Positions 38,822 through 52,299 of a stretch of 64,000 bases of DNA are shown here, one piece after another. The notes beneath the pieces are model-generated. The model was not told where the DNA came from. It worked only from the letters and a program-made list of their open reading frames with translations, and did no database searches. This stretch comes from Dreissena polymorpha (lineage: Eukaryota; Mollusca; Bivalvia; Myida; Dreissenidae): positions 59,029,623 to 59,093,622 of the forward strand of contig NC_068357.1 in NCBI RefSeq assembly GCF_020536995.1, in the 5' to 3' direction. The translations under genes and the position numbers were made by a program. Each line of letters starts with the position of its first letter. Position 1 is the stretch's first letter.

Positions 38822-41522
38822 ATGGTGACTTCTGTTCATGAACGTTGTTCGGATAAATCCTGTCATACTGATATGGAACGTTCTTGTTCGAAGAGGTACG
38901 TACTGTTTCGTGATAATTACCAAACAAATACTAATATTAATATGAGTAAACTCCAGCTACTTAAAATTGTACCATTCTTCAATAATACAATAGTGGGTCC
39001 GGTACCTACAAACCTTTACTAGGGCTTTAGCCTGCTTAAAAGACACAAATAAAAGGAGTGTTCTGGTTTTTTTTTTTTTTGACATGTTCTTGTAATGAAA
39101 GATTTACTTGAAAGCAAGTACTTTTACGAGTGGCAACAACAGCTAGTTTTGTTATTTACTGCACCATTCCTGGAACGGTCGTTGACCGGGATGAACAAAG
39201 AGACTAAAGAACAAATGATAAATACATCTGCTGGGCTGTCGGTTGCGATTAAAAAGGTCTATCGAGGTCACAGGGTCATTGACTCAGTCAAGTTTAATTT
39301 TGTTTCTTGTGATATATATTTTACATTGTGTAGGTTTTGAAGCATCTTTTTCGTTCAAACCTTTACATGTACATATCACTTAGTTTTTACCAGTTCAAAA
39401 CCACATTTTTTAAGATTGAAAATGTTTAAAGTTAGTTAGTAGAGTTACGAATAATAAAATATAGTTGTAGGGAAACAGTTATCAACAATTTCTACAATAT
39501 CATTTAATGTTAAATATTTTGACGTTATTAAACTAATATAAAACTTATACTGATATATAAACTGATACATAACTACAGAAGGTAATTATTGTGTTTCATA
39601 AGCTTTGGAAAGTTGAATAAAGGTGTTGATATTTTATTTGTTAATTTTGCTTGCGAGCCAATTGTAAAAACATATTTGTTTAAAAGTAAATATCGGAATT
39701 ATCCCGAAATAAAACATAGTCTCGATATAATAAACGTCGCCACGTTACAAAGGAGTTTATTTACCGAGAGTTGTGGTATCACATATATCACCCACGCTTA
39801 ATATCACATTTTCACTTACACGTATACATGTACATTTATCGAGATCAAGAAACGCCACTGCCCAGCAGCAAGTAATCGCGCTTCTCATTTAGGCGGCAAT
39901 TTAAGGATTCAATCCCAACTCACGGCGCGTGTGAGTTAATTGGTTGTCGCCGTTGGGTTTCCTTCTGGTTACTCTTCTGTATTTTGTCCACATCAATCGT
40001 GATACATCGACTATATTAGGAAACTCCGTAAGATAGAAAAACGTCCGCTGAGCGGTATTTACATATATAATACTCGAAGCTGGAAATTGAAGCTATAAAA
40101 AAATAGTTCAACATGTGTGAATCTAGTAAGTTAATAATAAGGATTGCTCATCATCAAAGGCCCGGAAGGAACTTTTATACCTACCACGTACAACCAATTC
40201 AAACGTATCTGGGTTTCGACAATTTTCACCGGTCATGACCGGTTTTGTTATCCGTCTTTATTTTGTATTCTTGGACTACCTTTTGAAATTTTTACCTCTT
40301 ATCGGCCACATTCGATCAACTGGAGAGTAAGATAAAAGCTTTGCGAGATAAATATGTCAGGCCGAGTAGCTACCACCGTACACCCACTATTGCTTCCGTT
40401 TCAGTAAGGCACCGCGACCTATTGGAGAGGCTGTACACCGGGTGGTCGGGCGAGCCAAGGCGGAGAACAGACTCGTGACCGGAGTGTTGGACGTGTGCGA
40501 ACATCTACAGAGGTGAGTTCCCGAAAGTACATTCATAGCACAGGGGGAAGTTGCGCAAAAAACTTTCTGTTTTTGTTTTTTATAATATATATATCCATAT
40601 TATAAAAAAAATTGCGCAACTTCTCCCTGTGATTTATAGTGGAGATAATGAGAGTAGTTTACTAATGATACCAAATTAAAAAATTCCGCGACATGTTCAT
40701 ATCATCTAACGCCGCAATAGTAATATGTTTGGTTTCTATCATTTAAACCATGGTTGTGCCAGATTAATCATTAGTGAACGTGCTATGCAAATGTCGCTCA
40801 TTGTTTGTCCTCAGCTGTCGCGGTCGCTCCACGGTCCTGTGTCTGATCACCGAAATGTCCGCGCACACCGGCCTCTACAAGCTCGTGGAGGCGTTCTGTC
40901 GGGAGTACCTTATTCGCCTGCTAATGGTAATACGATATAGTGATTATGTAGCAATATAAGGAAATAGGCAGTCAGATACGTGACTCAAAGCCATACATCA
41001 TTGTCTGGTATAATAAGTAACCATTTCACAAAATTAAATATTATATTGCACGATAATTGAATAAAACAATGTACATGTATATAAAATGTATTGACAACAC
41101 GTAGCATAAGTTCAAAGCAAAAATGCAATACATATTGGCATACCGGTTTATGCATTACTTGTATGTTGCTCTGTTTGAAGGTGAAGAACATCCACACCAA
41201 AGACGTTACAGTTTCACCAGATGAATCATCTGGAATACAACAAGACGATGATCTGTCGGATTATGTTGGTTTATGGGAAGAGTCCGATAAAATGGTGGAA
41301 AATCCGTCCCCAAAACCGTGTGCTACACAAACTGCTAAGTGTTTACAAAACCGTAAAACGGGTCAAACAATATGGCCGCCACATCAACAGGAAGTCACGT
41401 GTATGTTGATAAAAACCGGAGATAGAATGACCCCGGAAGAGGAATTTTTAATTGCTTACCACGACATGTTCAGGTCATTTGTTTCAGACAGATTTCCTTG
41501 CGTAGAAGTGTCATGTATGTGA
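38822..41522 (+). CDS. GADD45-like stress protein, copy B, four exons
   Basis: A 211-residue GADD45-family protein. Exons are 38822-38895, 40405-40512, 40815-40926 and 41181-41522. The donors GTACGT, GTGAGT and GTAATA and the acceptors TTTCAG, CCTCAG and TTGAAG give phases 2, 2, 0 and an open frame to a TGA. Exon 2 (IGEAVHRVVGRAK, then LVTGVLDVCEHLQ) aligns with the conserved GADD45 helix-strand that reads TVGVYEAAKLL in vertebrates. Exon 3 (STVLCLITEM, LVEAFCREYL) aligns with VVLCLLA and IQAFCCEND. Exon 4 ends VTCMLIKTGD...FPCVEVSCM, parallel to LHCVLVTNP...WVPVINLPER. The family has an L7Ae-like fold and binds MTK1/MEKK4, PCNA, p21 and CDK1 in vertebrates. It is nuclear and stress-induced. 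The acidic loop of vertebrate GADD45 is shorter here and an insert of about 45 residues (DLSDYVGLWEESDK) precedes the last strand. The promoter heat-shock element fits a stress gene. Confidence 0.8.
40539..40631. mobile_element. 93-bp hAT-like MITE in GADD45 copy B intron 2
   Basis: The ends CACAGGGGGAAGTTGCGCAA and TTGCGCAACTTCTCCCTGTG are inverted repeats around an AT-rich loop. It is flanked by ATTCATAG (40531-40538) and ATTTATAG (40632-40639). An 8-bp duplication is typical of hAT elements. Copy A has a single ATTCATAG at 31861-31868, the empty site. Confidence 0.85.
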
Positions 41523-42005
41523 TTTAACATGACGAAGAAATGCTCAGAGATGTGATTTTTCATGTGTAATTTTTTGAAGATGCTCCGAACTGTAGATTGT
41601 CACATCGAACTGAAAACTATTGCCTTGAAAATTGCCATAAATTGTGCCATAAAGCAGTTGAGCTTTTGTTTATATTTTTGATGGTTACTTACGTTCCTGG
41701 CAAAACCAAACCTTATCAGAAATGTGATCAACAAAGTAACCATGTCATCCGACGAAGAAGGTCAACGTCTCAGTTAGTTTTTGACCAACTGCGTCATGGG
41801 AATGTGGTGCAGATGATTTCTATCGCTCCAAAAACGTATACGAATATCGTAATTTATATAGTAAACATTGTACTTCAGATCTTTTTTGACGATGCAATGC
41901 GCAGTTCATAGTGTTTTAATTCAATAGTTCTATTTTTTACAACTGATCTCGATCATTCATGATATTATTTTGAAAATATTTTGAGTTTACCTCGTATGTA
42001 CTAAT

Positions 42006-42011
42006 AATAAA
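42006..42011 (+). terminator. Candidate polyadenylation signal, GADD45 copy B
   Basis: AATAAA lies about 485 nt after the stop, in a stretch shared with copy A. No transcript evidence is available here. Confidence 0.35.
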
Positions 42012-42360
42012 TTCATGTTTAATATCCACCAACTATTGTTTTAAAATCATAACGTATGGACATTTTTTTTCTTGCGCGCGTGTGTGTATATGTCATCCTT
42101 TTTATCCGACTTGCGTTTGTAACCATTTATATTTTACTTCATGGTTAATTTTTCTTAACAAACTGAGAATGGAAGTACATGTATATACTTAAATGAATAA
42201 TAAATATGATAATAAAAGATAACTTACAGCATTCCGAACGTATTAAATGTTACAAAATTGGGAAGCCATTATTCACACTCAAATAAACTATTTCCATTAA
42301 TTATGTCAACAATATAATGATGAACTTTTGTTAAGTAAAGTTAAAACTAAAACCTAGAGC

Positions 42361-45300
42361 TGTGTCACTAACTAATGAGGACAGTCTCAAACAAATAAGG
42401 ACAGTAACATACAAATAAGGACCTTCACAAACTAATGAGGGCAGTCAGACACTAATGAGGACAGTAATAAACGAATAAGTACAGTACCAAACGAATGAGG
42501 ATATTAACAAACAAACAAGGACTTTCAGACACTAATAAGGACAGTCACCAACGTATAACGATAGTCAAAAGCTAATGAGGAACAATTACAAACTAATGAG
42601 GACAGTCACAAACTAATGAGGACAGTCACAAACTAATTAGACCAGTCACACGCTAATAAAGGCAGTTATATACTAATGAGGAAAGTACCACACCAAAGAG
42701 AACAGTCACAAACTAATCAAGACAGTCGCAAACCAATAAGCGCAGTAACAAACTAAAGAGGAAAGTCAAACACTGATGAGGGCAGTCACAAACTAATCAG
42801 GAAAGCAAAAAACTAATATGGCCATGCACAAAGTAATGAGGTCTGTCACAAACCTATAAAGACTGACTCAAACAAAAAAGGATAGTCACAAATTAATGAG
42901 GATAGTCACAAACTTATGAAGAGAAGACCGTACCAACCTTATGAGTACAATCACAAACTAATAAGGACAGTCAAAAACTAATTAGCTTAGTCATTAACTA
43001 ATGAGGACAGTCACAAACGTATGAGGTTAGTCACAAACTAATGATGGCATTTACAAACAAACGAGGGCGGTCACAAACTCACGAAGACAGTAAAAACTAA
43101 TGAGTACATGCACACATTGATGAAGACAGTCTCATACAAATGAGGAGAGTCACAAACTAATGAAGTATGTCAGAAACAAATGAGGGCAGTTAAAGACTAA
43201 TGACAACAAGGACATGCTAATTTAGACAGTCACAAACTGATGAGAACAGTCACAAACTAATTAGACCAGTCCAAAACTAATTAGTATAGTCAAAAACTAA
43301 TAAGGACAGTCACATACTAATTAGGGCAGTAACAAACTAATGAGGAAAGTAAAAAAACTAATAAGGACATGCATCAGCTAATGGGGGCTGTTACATACAC
43401 AAGAGGACAGTCACAAACTAATCAGGACAGTCACAAACTAATCATGACAGTCATTCACTAATGAGGGCAGTCACAAACTAATTAGGACAGTCACAAACTA
43501 ATGAGGGCAGCCACAAACTTATCAGGACATCATACACTGATGAAGACAGTCACAAACTAATGAGGACAGTCATACACTGATGAGGGCAGTCACAAACTAA
43601 TGAGGGCAGTCACAAACTAATCAGGACAGTCATACACTGATGAGAACAGTCGCAAACTAATGAGGACAGTCACAAACTAATGAGGACAGTCAACCTTATC
43701 AGGACAGTCATACAGTGATGAGGGCAGTCACAAACTAATGAGGACAGTCACAAACTAATCAGGACAGTAACAAACTAATCAGGTCAGTTACAAACTAATC
43801 AGGACAGTCAAACACTGATGATGGCAGTCACAAACTAATGAGGGCAGTCACAAACTAATGAAGACAGTCACACACTGATGAGAACAGTCACACACTAATG
43901 AAGACAGTCATACACTGATGAGAACAGTAACACACTAATGAAGACAGTCATACACTGATGAGAACAGTCACAAACTAATGAGGACAGTAACAAACTAATC
44001 AGGACAGTCAAACACCGATGAGGGCAGTAACAAACTAAGGAGGGCAGTCACAAACTAATGAAGACAGTCACAAACTAATGAGGACAGTCACAAACTAATC
44101 AGAACAGTCATACACTGATAAGGACAGTTACACACTAATGAGGACAGTCACAAGCTAATGAGGACAGTCACAAACTAATCAGGACAGTCACTCACTAATC
44201 AGGACAGTCATACACTGATGAGGGCAGGCACAAACTAATGAGGACAGTCACAAACTAATGAGGACAGTCACAAACTAATCAGGACAGTCATACACTGATG
44301 AGGGCAGTCGCAAACTAATGAGGACATGTACAAACTAATGAGGGCTGTCACAAACTAATGAGGACAGTCACAAACTAATGAGGACAGTCACAAACTAATA
44401 AGGACAGTCATACACTGATGAGGGCAGTCGCAAGCTAATGAAGACATGTACACACTAATGAGGGCTGTCCGAAAATATTGAGGATCGTCACAAACTAATG
44501 AAGACCGTACCAAACTAATGAGGACAGTCGCAAACTAATGACGACAGTCACAAACTAATGACGACAGTCAAAAACTAATGAGCATCGTCACAAACTAATG
44601 AGGACAGTTACAACCTTATGAGGTTAGTCACAAACGAATGTAGACATTCACATACTAATGAGGGCAGTCTCAAACAAATGAGGAGAGTCAGATAATAATG
44701 AGGTATGCCACAAATCAAACGAGGGCAGTTACAGCCTAACGACGATGGTGACAGACTAATGAAGACAGACACAAAATAATGAGGACAGTCACAAACTAAT
44801 GATGGCAGTTGCAAACTAATGAGGACAGTTACAAATAAATGAGGAAAGTCATAAACGAATAAGGGCAGTTTAAAACTAATTAGGACAGTCACAAATTAAG
44901 AAGAGGGCAGTCAGAAACTGATGAGGACTGTCACAAACTGATGAGGACAGTAAACAACTTATGAGATCATTCACAAACTACCGAGACCAGTCGAAAACTA
45001 ATGAGATCAGTCACAAACTAATGAGGACCGTAACAAACTCTTGATGACAGTCACACAATAATGAGGAGAGTTACACATAAATGAGGGCAGTCACCAACTA
45101 ATTAGGAAAGTAACAAACTAATAAGGAAGGGGGCAGAATAATGAGGATAGCGGCAGACTTATGATTATATTGACATATTAATTTAAAAAGTCATAGCCGT
45201 ATGAGGACAGTGACAGACTAACGAAAACGGTAACATACTAGTGTGGACAGTCACAACTTAATGAGGACATGCACAAACTAATGAGGACAGTCACGCATTA

Positions 45301-46500
45301 ATGAGAACTCGCACAAACTAATGAGGACAGTCTAAATCTAATAGGGACAGTCACACACTAATGAGGGCAGTCAAAAACGAATGAAGGCCGTGACAGACTA
45401 ATTACAACAGTGACAGTCTAATGAAGAAAGTGACAAACTATTGAGGATAGTCACAGACTAATGAGAACCGTCACAAACTAATGAAGACCGTAACATAATG
45501 AGGGCAATCACAGACTAATTAGGGCAGTCAGAAAATAATGAGGGCTGTCACATACTAATGAAGACCGTACCAACATAATGAGGGCAGTCACAAAATAATG
45601 AGGTTAGTGTCAGACTAATTATGAGATTTACATATTATGAGGGAAATTAGGCACTAATGACGGTAGTCCCAAACTAATGACAGACGGAAAAGATACATTT
45701 CATCCAATTATTGCAATAAGCGCAGTGGTTGGTACACACTTTTAATACCTAGGTAACCGTGGTTCAATCTCCGCTCCCGGCTCATAACTTATGACTATAG
45801 TCACATACCAATGACGACACTCTCAAACAAATGAGGACAGTCACAAACTAAAGAGGTATGTCACAACAAATGAGGATAGTTACAGACTAATGACGACAGA
45901 CGTCGGTGACAGTGAAATGAAGACGGTCACACACTGATGAGGACGGTCACAAATTCATGACGACCGTAACAACTTCATGAGGACAGACACAAACTAAAGA
46001 GGACAGTCGCAAACCAATGAGGACAGTCACAAACTAATTAGATAAGTCACAAACTAAAAAGGACAGTCAGAAACTGATAAGGATTCTCAGAAACTAATGA
46101 TGACGGGCACAAACTGATAATGGCAGTCACAAACTTATGCGGACAGCTATACATAAATGAGGGCAGTCACAAAGAAATGAGGAAAGTAACAAACTAATGA
46201 GGTAATTCACACATTAACGAGGATAGTTGCAGACTAATGATGAGATTGACATTGATTTAGACCGTCACAGCCCAATGAGGACAGTGACATACTAATGAGG
46301 AAAGTCATAAATTAATGTGGGCAGTCCCAAACTTATAAATACGATCACACTATAATGAGGGCAGACTCAATATAATGTAGACAGTCACAAACTAATGAGG
46401 GCAGTCACAAATTTATGAGGACAGTAAAAAACAAAAAAGGACATTCACAAACAAAGAACGAGTCTTAAACTAATAAGGACATTCTCAAACTAGAGCTTTG
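42361..46500 (+). repeat. 20-bp satellite, about 4.1 kb
   Basis: About 200 units with an exact 20-bp period near CAAACTAATGAGGACAGTCA. Runs of near-identical units lie at 43400-44450, with older, more varied units at both ends. A 40/60-bp higher order (TAATC/CTGATG variants) is visible at 43500-44300. A partial SINE lies inside at 45714-45790. Confidence 0.92.
45714..45790 (+). mobile_element. Partial tRNA-derived SINE inside satellite
   Basis: AGCGCAGTGGTTGGTACACA and GGTTCAATCTCCGC keep boxes A and B. The tail is missing and the satellite resumes directly. Confidence 0.5.
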
Positions 46501-46599
46501 TCACTGACGTGACGTATACCCCCACGTGCCGCATTGACACATACTATTTTGTATGCTGTCTTCACAAAACAAGATAATATAATTTATAGCGATATTTAA

Positions 46600-47535
46600 G
46601 AATTATTTGAACTCTTGAATTATTTCGTATGAAACGCCGTCCAATGACTGTGAACAAAATTAATGTACATAGTAATTTTAAAATCTCACAATGAATGACA
46701 TAGTTATGGCCCGGACAAGCTCATTTATGGCCATTTTTGACTATTGAACTCCAAGAGTTACCTTGACCTTGGAGATATTGACGTAATTCTTTTCCATGTC
46801 ACATCGTCCAATGATTGTGAACAAATGTACCGAGTAATTTTAAAATGTCACAATGAATGAAATGGTTATGGCCCGGACAAGATCATTTATTGCCATTTTT
46901 TACCTTTGAACTCACAGTGTGACCTTGACGTTGCAGATATCGACGTAATTCTTTCGCGCGACACACCGTCCAATTATGGTGAACAAATGTGCCAAATGAT
47001 TTTAAAATCTCACAATGAACGACGTAGTTATTGCCCGGATAAGTTCAGTTATGGCCATTTTTTGATCTTTGAACTCAAAGTGTGACCTTGACATTGGAGA
47101 TATCGACGTAATTCTTTCGCGCGACACACCGTCCGATGATGGTGAACACATTTGCGAAATGATTTTATAATCTCACAATAAATGATAAAGTTATGGCCCG
47201 GAACAAGCATTTGACCTTTGAACTCTAAGTGTAACATTGACCTTGTCGATATCGACGTACTATTTTCACACGACACAACGTCCCATGATGGTGAACAAAT
47301 GTACCAAGTTATTTTAAAATCTAACGATAAATGACATAGTTATGGTCCGGACAAACATTCGGTTTAAAACACACTAAGTGACCCCGTGACCTAGTTTTTG
47401 ACCCGGCATGACCCATATTCAAACTTGACCTAGACATCATCTAGATACAACTTTTGACCAAGTTTGGTGAAGATCGGATGAAATTTCGGGACAGACCGAA
47501 AAAGAGACTCCTATATAGCCCCCATTTAAATGGGG
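46600..47535. repeat. About 170-bp tandem-type dispersed repeat, copy B
   Basis: Five or so units with the same phrases as 33945-34545 and the same right end. It is longer by about two units than the copy A block. Confidence 0.75.
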
Positions 47536-47539
47536 TTAT

Positions 47540-48445
47540 AACGAATGAGGACACTCACAAACTACTGAGGGAAGTCGTAAACTTATGAGGACATTCACAC
47601 ACGTATCAAGAAAGTCACAAACTAATGAGGATAGTTGCAGAGTAATGACGTGATTGACACATTGATTTAGACCGTCACAGCCCAATGAGGATAGTGACAT
47701 ACTAATGAGGACAGTGATATACATGGATCGTAGGGCCATAATTTTAGCGTTTAAGCTATCTTGGCCCGTCTTATGAAGGTCTTCTTGTAGGTTTCTCACA
47801 ATTTATATATATGACTAATTAATTTCATTGTGCACATAACATGATGGTACACATTTTTTAACGTTCCAATTTTCCTTGTTCAGTCGGGTTGTGAAAAGGT
47901 TCACATTATTTGAAGAAATAGTTTCTTCACTCAAACTGTTCCAAATTGAAATAGCTCTAATTGAGAATGAATTTAATTTGATGTTCTTCTTGCACTTTGG
48001 TGTTTGGAGTTTCAAGGAATGACCACGCAAATCATTTTGTGAAAGAGAGAACAGTTCGTCCCATTTCAGACTGTCAATATTGTGCATGGATTTGAACAAT
48101 CGGATCATATCAGCTCTATCACGTCTATACTAATGAGGACAGTGGCATACTCATGAGGACAGTCACATTCTTATCAAAAGTCTTAAACTAATGAGGACAC
48201 TCACAAACTAGTGAGGATATTTACCAACTAATAAAGGCAGTAACTAACTAATTAACAAAGTCACAAACTAACGAAGACGGTTTCAACTTAATGACAGTTT
48301 CAATCTAATGAGCACAGTCACAAACTAATGAGGACATACATAAACTACCGTAATGAGAACAGTCACAAACTAATGAGGACAGACAAATACTAATGCGGAC
48401 AGTCACAAACTAATGAGGAAAGACCAAACTAATGAGGACAAACTG
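47540..48445 (+). repeat. 20-bp satellite, second block of copy B
   Basis: Satellite units flank a LINE tail inserted at about 47735-48129. The right edge matches copy A before the shared SINE. Confidence 0.8.
47735..48129 (-). mobile_element. 3' tail of a CR1/Jockey-like LINE
   Basis: The - strand reads RRDRADMIRLFKSMHNID, NDLRGHSLKLQTPKCK, FSIRAISIWNSLSEETI and VNLFTTRLNKENW. This is the conserved C-terminal tail that follows the reverse transcriptase in CR1/Jockey-type elements. It is 5'-truncated, as is usual for LINE insertions, and lies inside the 20-bp satellite. Confidence 0.7.
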
Positions 48446-48492
48446 ATGTTATAGATACACTTTATCCATTTATTGTAATAATTTAGCTCATG

Positions 48493-48760
48493 GACTTCCT
48501 TAGCGCAGTGGTTGGTACACACTTTAAATACCTAGGTAACCGTGGCTCAATCTCCGCTTCCGGTGCATATTAGTTGGTATGGTAATCACAATAGTGAATA
48601 GGTGAGCGGATATGCTGGTTTTCCTACACAGCACAACACCACATAAATTTTCTTTGAGGATTCTGGAGTATACTTCAAGTGATAGTTCTATTTTGTTGGA
48701 CACAATAATACCAATGGTTCACATTTTGATATGAATCACAATAAAACATTTGTTTTAAAA
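48493..48760 (+). mobile_element. tRNA-derived SINE, copy B
   Basis: Duplicate of 35213-35480, with box A TTAGCGCAGTGGTTGG and a drifted box B (GGCTCAATCTCC). Confidence 0.6.
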
Positions 48761-48980
48761 TCAAATATTTTTATTTCGTTATCATTAACAAATAGAACAG
48801 ATTCAAAGAAATAATAAAATACAATAAAAGTACACTGTAGCATTTAAAACCCAACCCTATTTCACTATCCGAGACAGTTGTATTGGTGGTATGAGGAATT
48901 TTTTATATATATCAAACTCCGCTCATTGTTCGATTAGGATAACAAGGATAAGGATTCAAGCCTTGCTTAAAAGTAAAATA

Positions 48981-50654
48981 TTGATTTCAAAATAGCACTA
49001 AGAGAACGATTTTTATCAGAAAATATCTAACTGCAAAACAGATGTAATTTACCAATCTGAATAAGTTACTAGGCTATTATCTAGCAGTTATTTGCAAATT
49101 ACTTATTTATTTACATGCAAAACAGTATATAATCAAAATAATCCCTATGAACTTGCAGTTACCAAGATATGAGGTGGTCCCTGTGAAAATCGGGCTTAAT
49201 TCATGTGGGTAATGTATTGTTCTCATGAAGTGCCCACAGGCTTTTCTGGAACGATGCATTTCGAATAGACTGATTGTTCCTTTAAACAAAAAGCTCAATA
49301 AAATAAGAAAGTGTCATCTCTGGTAAGCCTGTCGACAGTGAATAGGCTAATCTGGGTTTGTGACATACCGGTATCTAATTAGTTTACGCACATGCCTTAA
49401 GCCCGTTTTTTTCCAGAAATCAAATCAACTATGGCCATTCATTCATCAATTAATTGATTCACACCTGTTTAACATGGATTAAGAAAACTACATAGTTATG
49501 GAAACAACTATTCAGAAAATAAAATAATACAACTGAGAATTATATGACCTACAATCATCAAAGAATTTATAATAAAAACACCATTTATAAAACTGAAATG
49601 CATATGGTACACACATAACATGATGGAGCAACAATAATACTGTGGAACAAAATACACATTTGAAAATAGTTAAGAGATTAAGCAAGATCTAAGTTTGTAA
49701 AGCAGAGACAATACTTCAAGTTAGGATAACTGAACACATCATTATTGTTCTCACAATTCAGCTCACAACCATTAGATAAAACAGGAATATAATATCGAAC
49801 AAGAACAATACATGATAAACACAGAAAAAGAGGCAAGATGGGTGTGCTAGACGCATATTTTAAAATACAATACAGATATATACACAATGGGTTTGTATGG
49901 CATACAATAGTAATAAAAACAAACATATTGTGCTATTTACAATATTTACGTAATTAACACATATAATCTTGAAACATGGGGTTTAAAAGAAGTGAATAGG
50001 TATTAATAAAATGTTCAGTCATTCCCCTGTCTATTGTATTTTACATAATAGATCAAGAGGTGAAGTTGGCATAGACCTATACGAGTTAATGAATACAAAT
50101 TAATACAAATGAATTTGAGCTCATGTTCTCAAAGCTCCTTATGTAAGTCTTAATATTACATGAAAATTTCATATCAAATGAGAAGATAGAAGATTAGGAC
50201 AGGTTTACAAAAGCAATTTAACATCCATGAACATATGCAAGACACCATCAGAGAGAGGAAAGTTGACAAGTAAAGAAAATGCAGAAAGAATACCACGTAA
50301 AGAGCACAGGAGAACGTTGAGTATTAGATTTCAACACGGGAAGAGAGCTATAGAAGGGTGGAAAGCTTTATGAATTATTTATATGTAAAACAGTACAAAT
50401 GTGTTCTGTGTTAAGATATAACGACAATTAAATAATGTTAAATAAACTACAAGACATTTACCCTATCTTGAAATCAAATGAGAATCACTGCTTTTAGAAA
50501 AAGTCCATAATTCTAAAGCATGCTTATACAAACATTTTTGTTGCAGTAGAAAGCTTAAATAGTCCTACATAGCCTGTGATTTGTAGACCTGTATATGTGA
50601 GCAATTACTTTCAGTGTTTGTTTACATTATCCTGAGACTTTATAATGTTCTGTC
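48981..50654. other. AT-rich intergenic, one MITE, no gene seen
   Basis: A GGGCTTAATGCATG-type element at about 49185-49420 keeps both ends (GGGCTTAATTCATGTGGG and ACGCACATGCCTTAAGCCCG). The remainder is A-rich without a coding signal. Confidence 0.5.
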
Positions 50655-52065
50655 AGGCCTCAACACTAACGGTGGTCCGGGAACCTGAGGCCCCCAGATT
50701 TTGGCGAGGGTCACCAGTTCTTTCAAGTTGGGTGATCCTCCGGGAACCCTAAATTTATAGAACCACTTCGTATTGATTGACCATATTGAATCCGGGTAAT
50801 TACCTTTTATTTCTTATAAGTTTATAAAAAGAACTTCAGAAACGGTAAGTAGTGTATTCTTAATATCTCTGACCAGTTATTATGTGGTACATGCGCGAAA
50901 TATTCCGATTACGCGAAGGCTAACAACTGCGTACCGGTAAAGTGCAATCCAGCCTGAGAAGGAAAGTAACTCCTGGTCGATAACTAATCGGTTTTCGCGA
51001 CCCCGCAACAAAAACAAAACTCACTTTTAAATGTGATAATTTAAACAAACAAGAGCACCGCATCACGGGTGCCACGCAACTACATATAGAGTTTCAATGT
51101 TGTAGGTGGAAGCACTTTGATTTAAGAGTCTATGTTAAAGTTTGATATTAGAGGTCACAGTGACCTTGACCTTTGACCTAGCGACCCAAAAATGGGTGTG
51201 CCGTGTAGAACTCATCAAGGTGCATCTACAAATGAAGTTTCTAAGTTGTAGGTGGAAGCACTTTGATTTTAGAGCCAATGTTAAGGTTTTAGCACAACGC
51301 CTACGGCGGACGTCGGACGAGCTGGCTATGACAATAGCTCGGGTTTTCTCTAAAAACAGCTGCGCTAAATATGTGGAGATACCTGGAGGGTCCCTAGAGG
51401 GTGTTAAAGAGCCCGCACCCAAAAAAACAAAAACAAATGCAGAGCTGTTGGAAACTCTTAGGTGTTACGAGAAAGTGAAACGAAATGGGCATTTTCAGGA
51501 TGATTGGGCAAAAATCTGGTCTTGGTTATCCTATGATCAAGAAAAAAACTACTATGGTATGCACTATTTGACAGAAATATGACAATGAGGGGCCATTTGC
51601 CACTGGGGGAGAGTGAAAACTAAAAAAAAAAAAAGCCATCAGAAAACAGCCGAGTCTGAAGGCCACAATAAAATGCTCTGCGGTACAAGGCAGAAACTGC
51701 CCCTACCAATAGTACAACAGGTAGCAAAACCATTGGTATGTTAAATAAGGCAGCAATCAATAAGGTATGTATACTCTTTAGACATTCCCATTATGTAGCC
51801 AAATTAGGCAGACCATACACTGACTATGTTACAAGACAAGGCTTATGAGCTATTAATGGGTCTGCTTTAAATGGCAACTGAATTGAATATAGGAAATAAA
51901 AATGTGTACACTACTAGTATGTTTCTTGTACTTATTTGCGCTTACGCTGAGGGTCGCTGTGCGTCGAAACAAGAGGGAACCCTAGTTTGGGTGAGGGTCA
52001 CCAAAAATTGAAAGTAGGGTTCCCTCCGGGTACCCTGTCAAAAAAGTTAGTGTCAAGGCCTGTCT
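50655..52065 (+). mobile_element. hAT-like DNA transposon remnant
   Basis: The ends CAGGCCTCAACACTAAC and GTTAGTGTCAAGGCCTG are inverted, and the inverted similarity continues inward (GAGGGTCACC, GGTTCCCTCCGGG). Inside, GHFQDDWAKIWSWLSYD (near 51490) resembles the start of a TTF-type zinc finger. YVAKLGRPYTDYV (near 51796) resembles the segment that follows it in ZNF862/hAT-derived proteins. Stops interrupt it after 51580, and most of the transposase is missing. Another dispersed repeat (AACAAGAGCACCGCATCACG, 51045-51350) is inserted within it. Confidence 0.6.
51045..51350. repeat. Dispersed repeat nested in the hAT-like element
   Basis: It starts CAAGAGCACCGCATCACGG and contains two blocks with GTAGGTGGAAGCACTTTGAT about 144 bp apart and GTCACAGTGACCTTGACC. 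It ends near GACAATAGCTCGGGTTTTCT. Confidence 0.6.
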
Positions 52066-52299
52066 GTAGTTTGTATGCAACAACAGTGGTAAAGGACAGG
52101 CTAACAGCATTGAGAGACATTTTGTTATAAGACCCTGTACTGTTCACTTACACCCTCTTATTGTCCAACAAATTTTTCCCAAAATAAAACTTTCTTCAAT
52201 CATCAACCTTCAAGTGAATGCTATAACGACTCAAGAGTTGCTGCCATCAGTTTATATGCCAGAAAAAATGTTAAGTTCAAAATAGAATATTATAGATTT

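Larger units (their letters stand above)
38243..48980 (+). repeat. Segmental duplication, copy B (GADD45 locus)
   Basis: This is the same-orientation partner of 27605-35702. It is longer mainly because the 20-bp satellite has grown from under 1 kb to about 4.1 kb plus a further block, and because a LINE tail is inserted in that block. It lacks the 2.45-kb fold-back element in intron 1. Confidence 0.85.

Noticed and set aside
42361-46500. Regular array as a CRISPR-like or repeat-spacer locus
   Set aside because: The period is a plain 20 bp with no unique spacers, in an animal genome.
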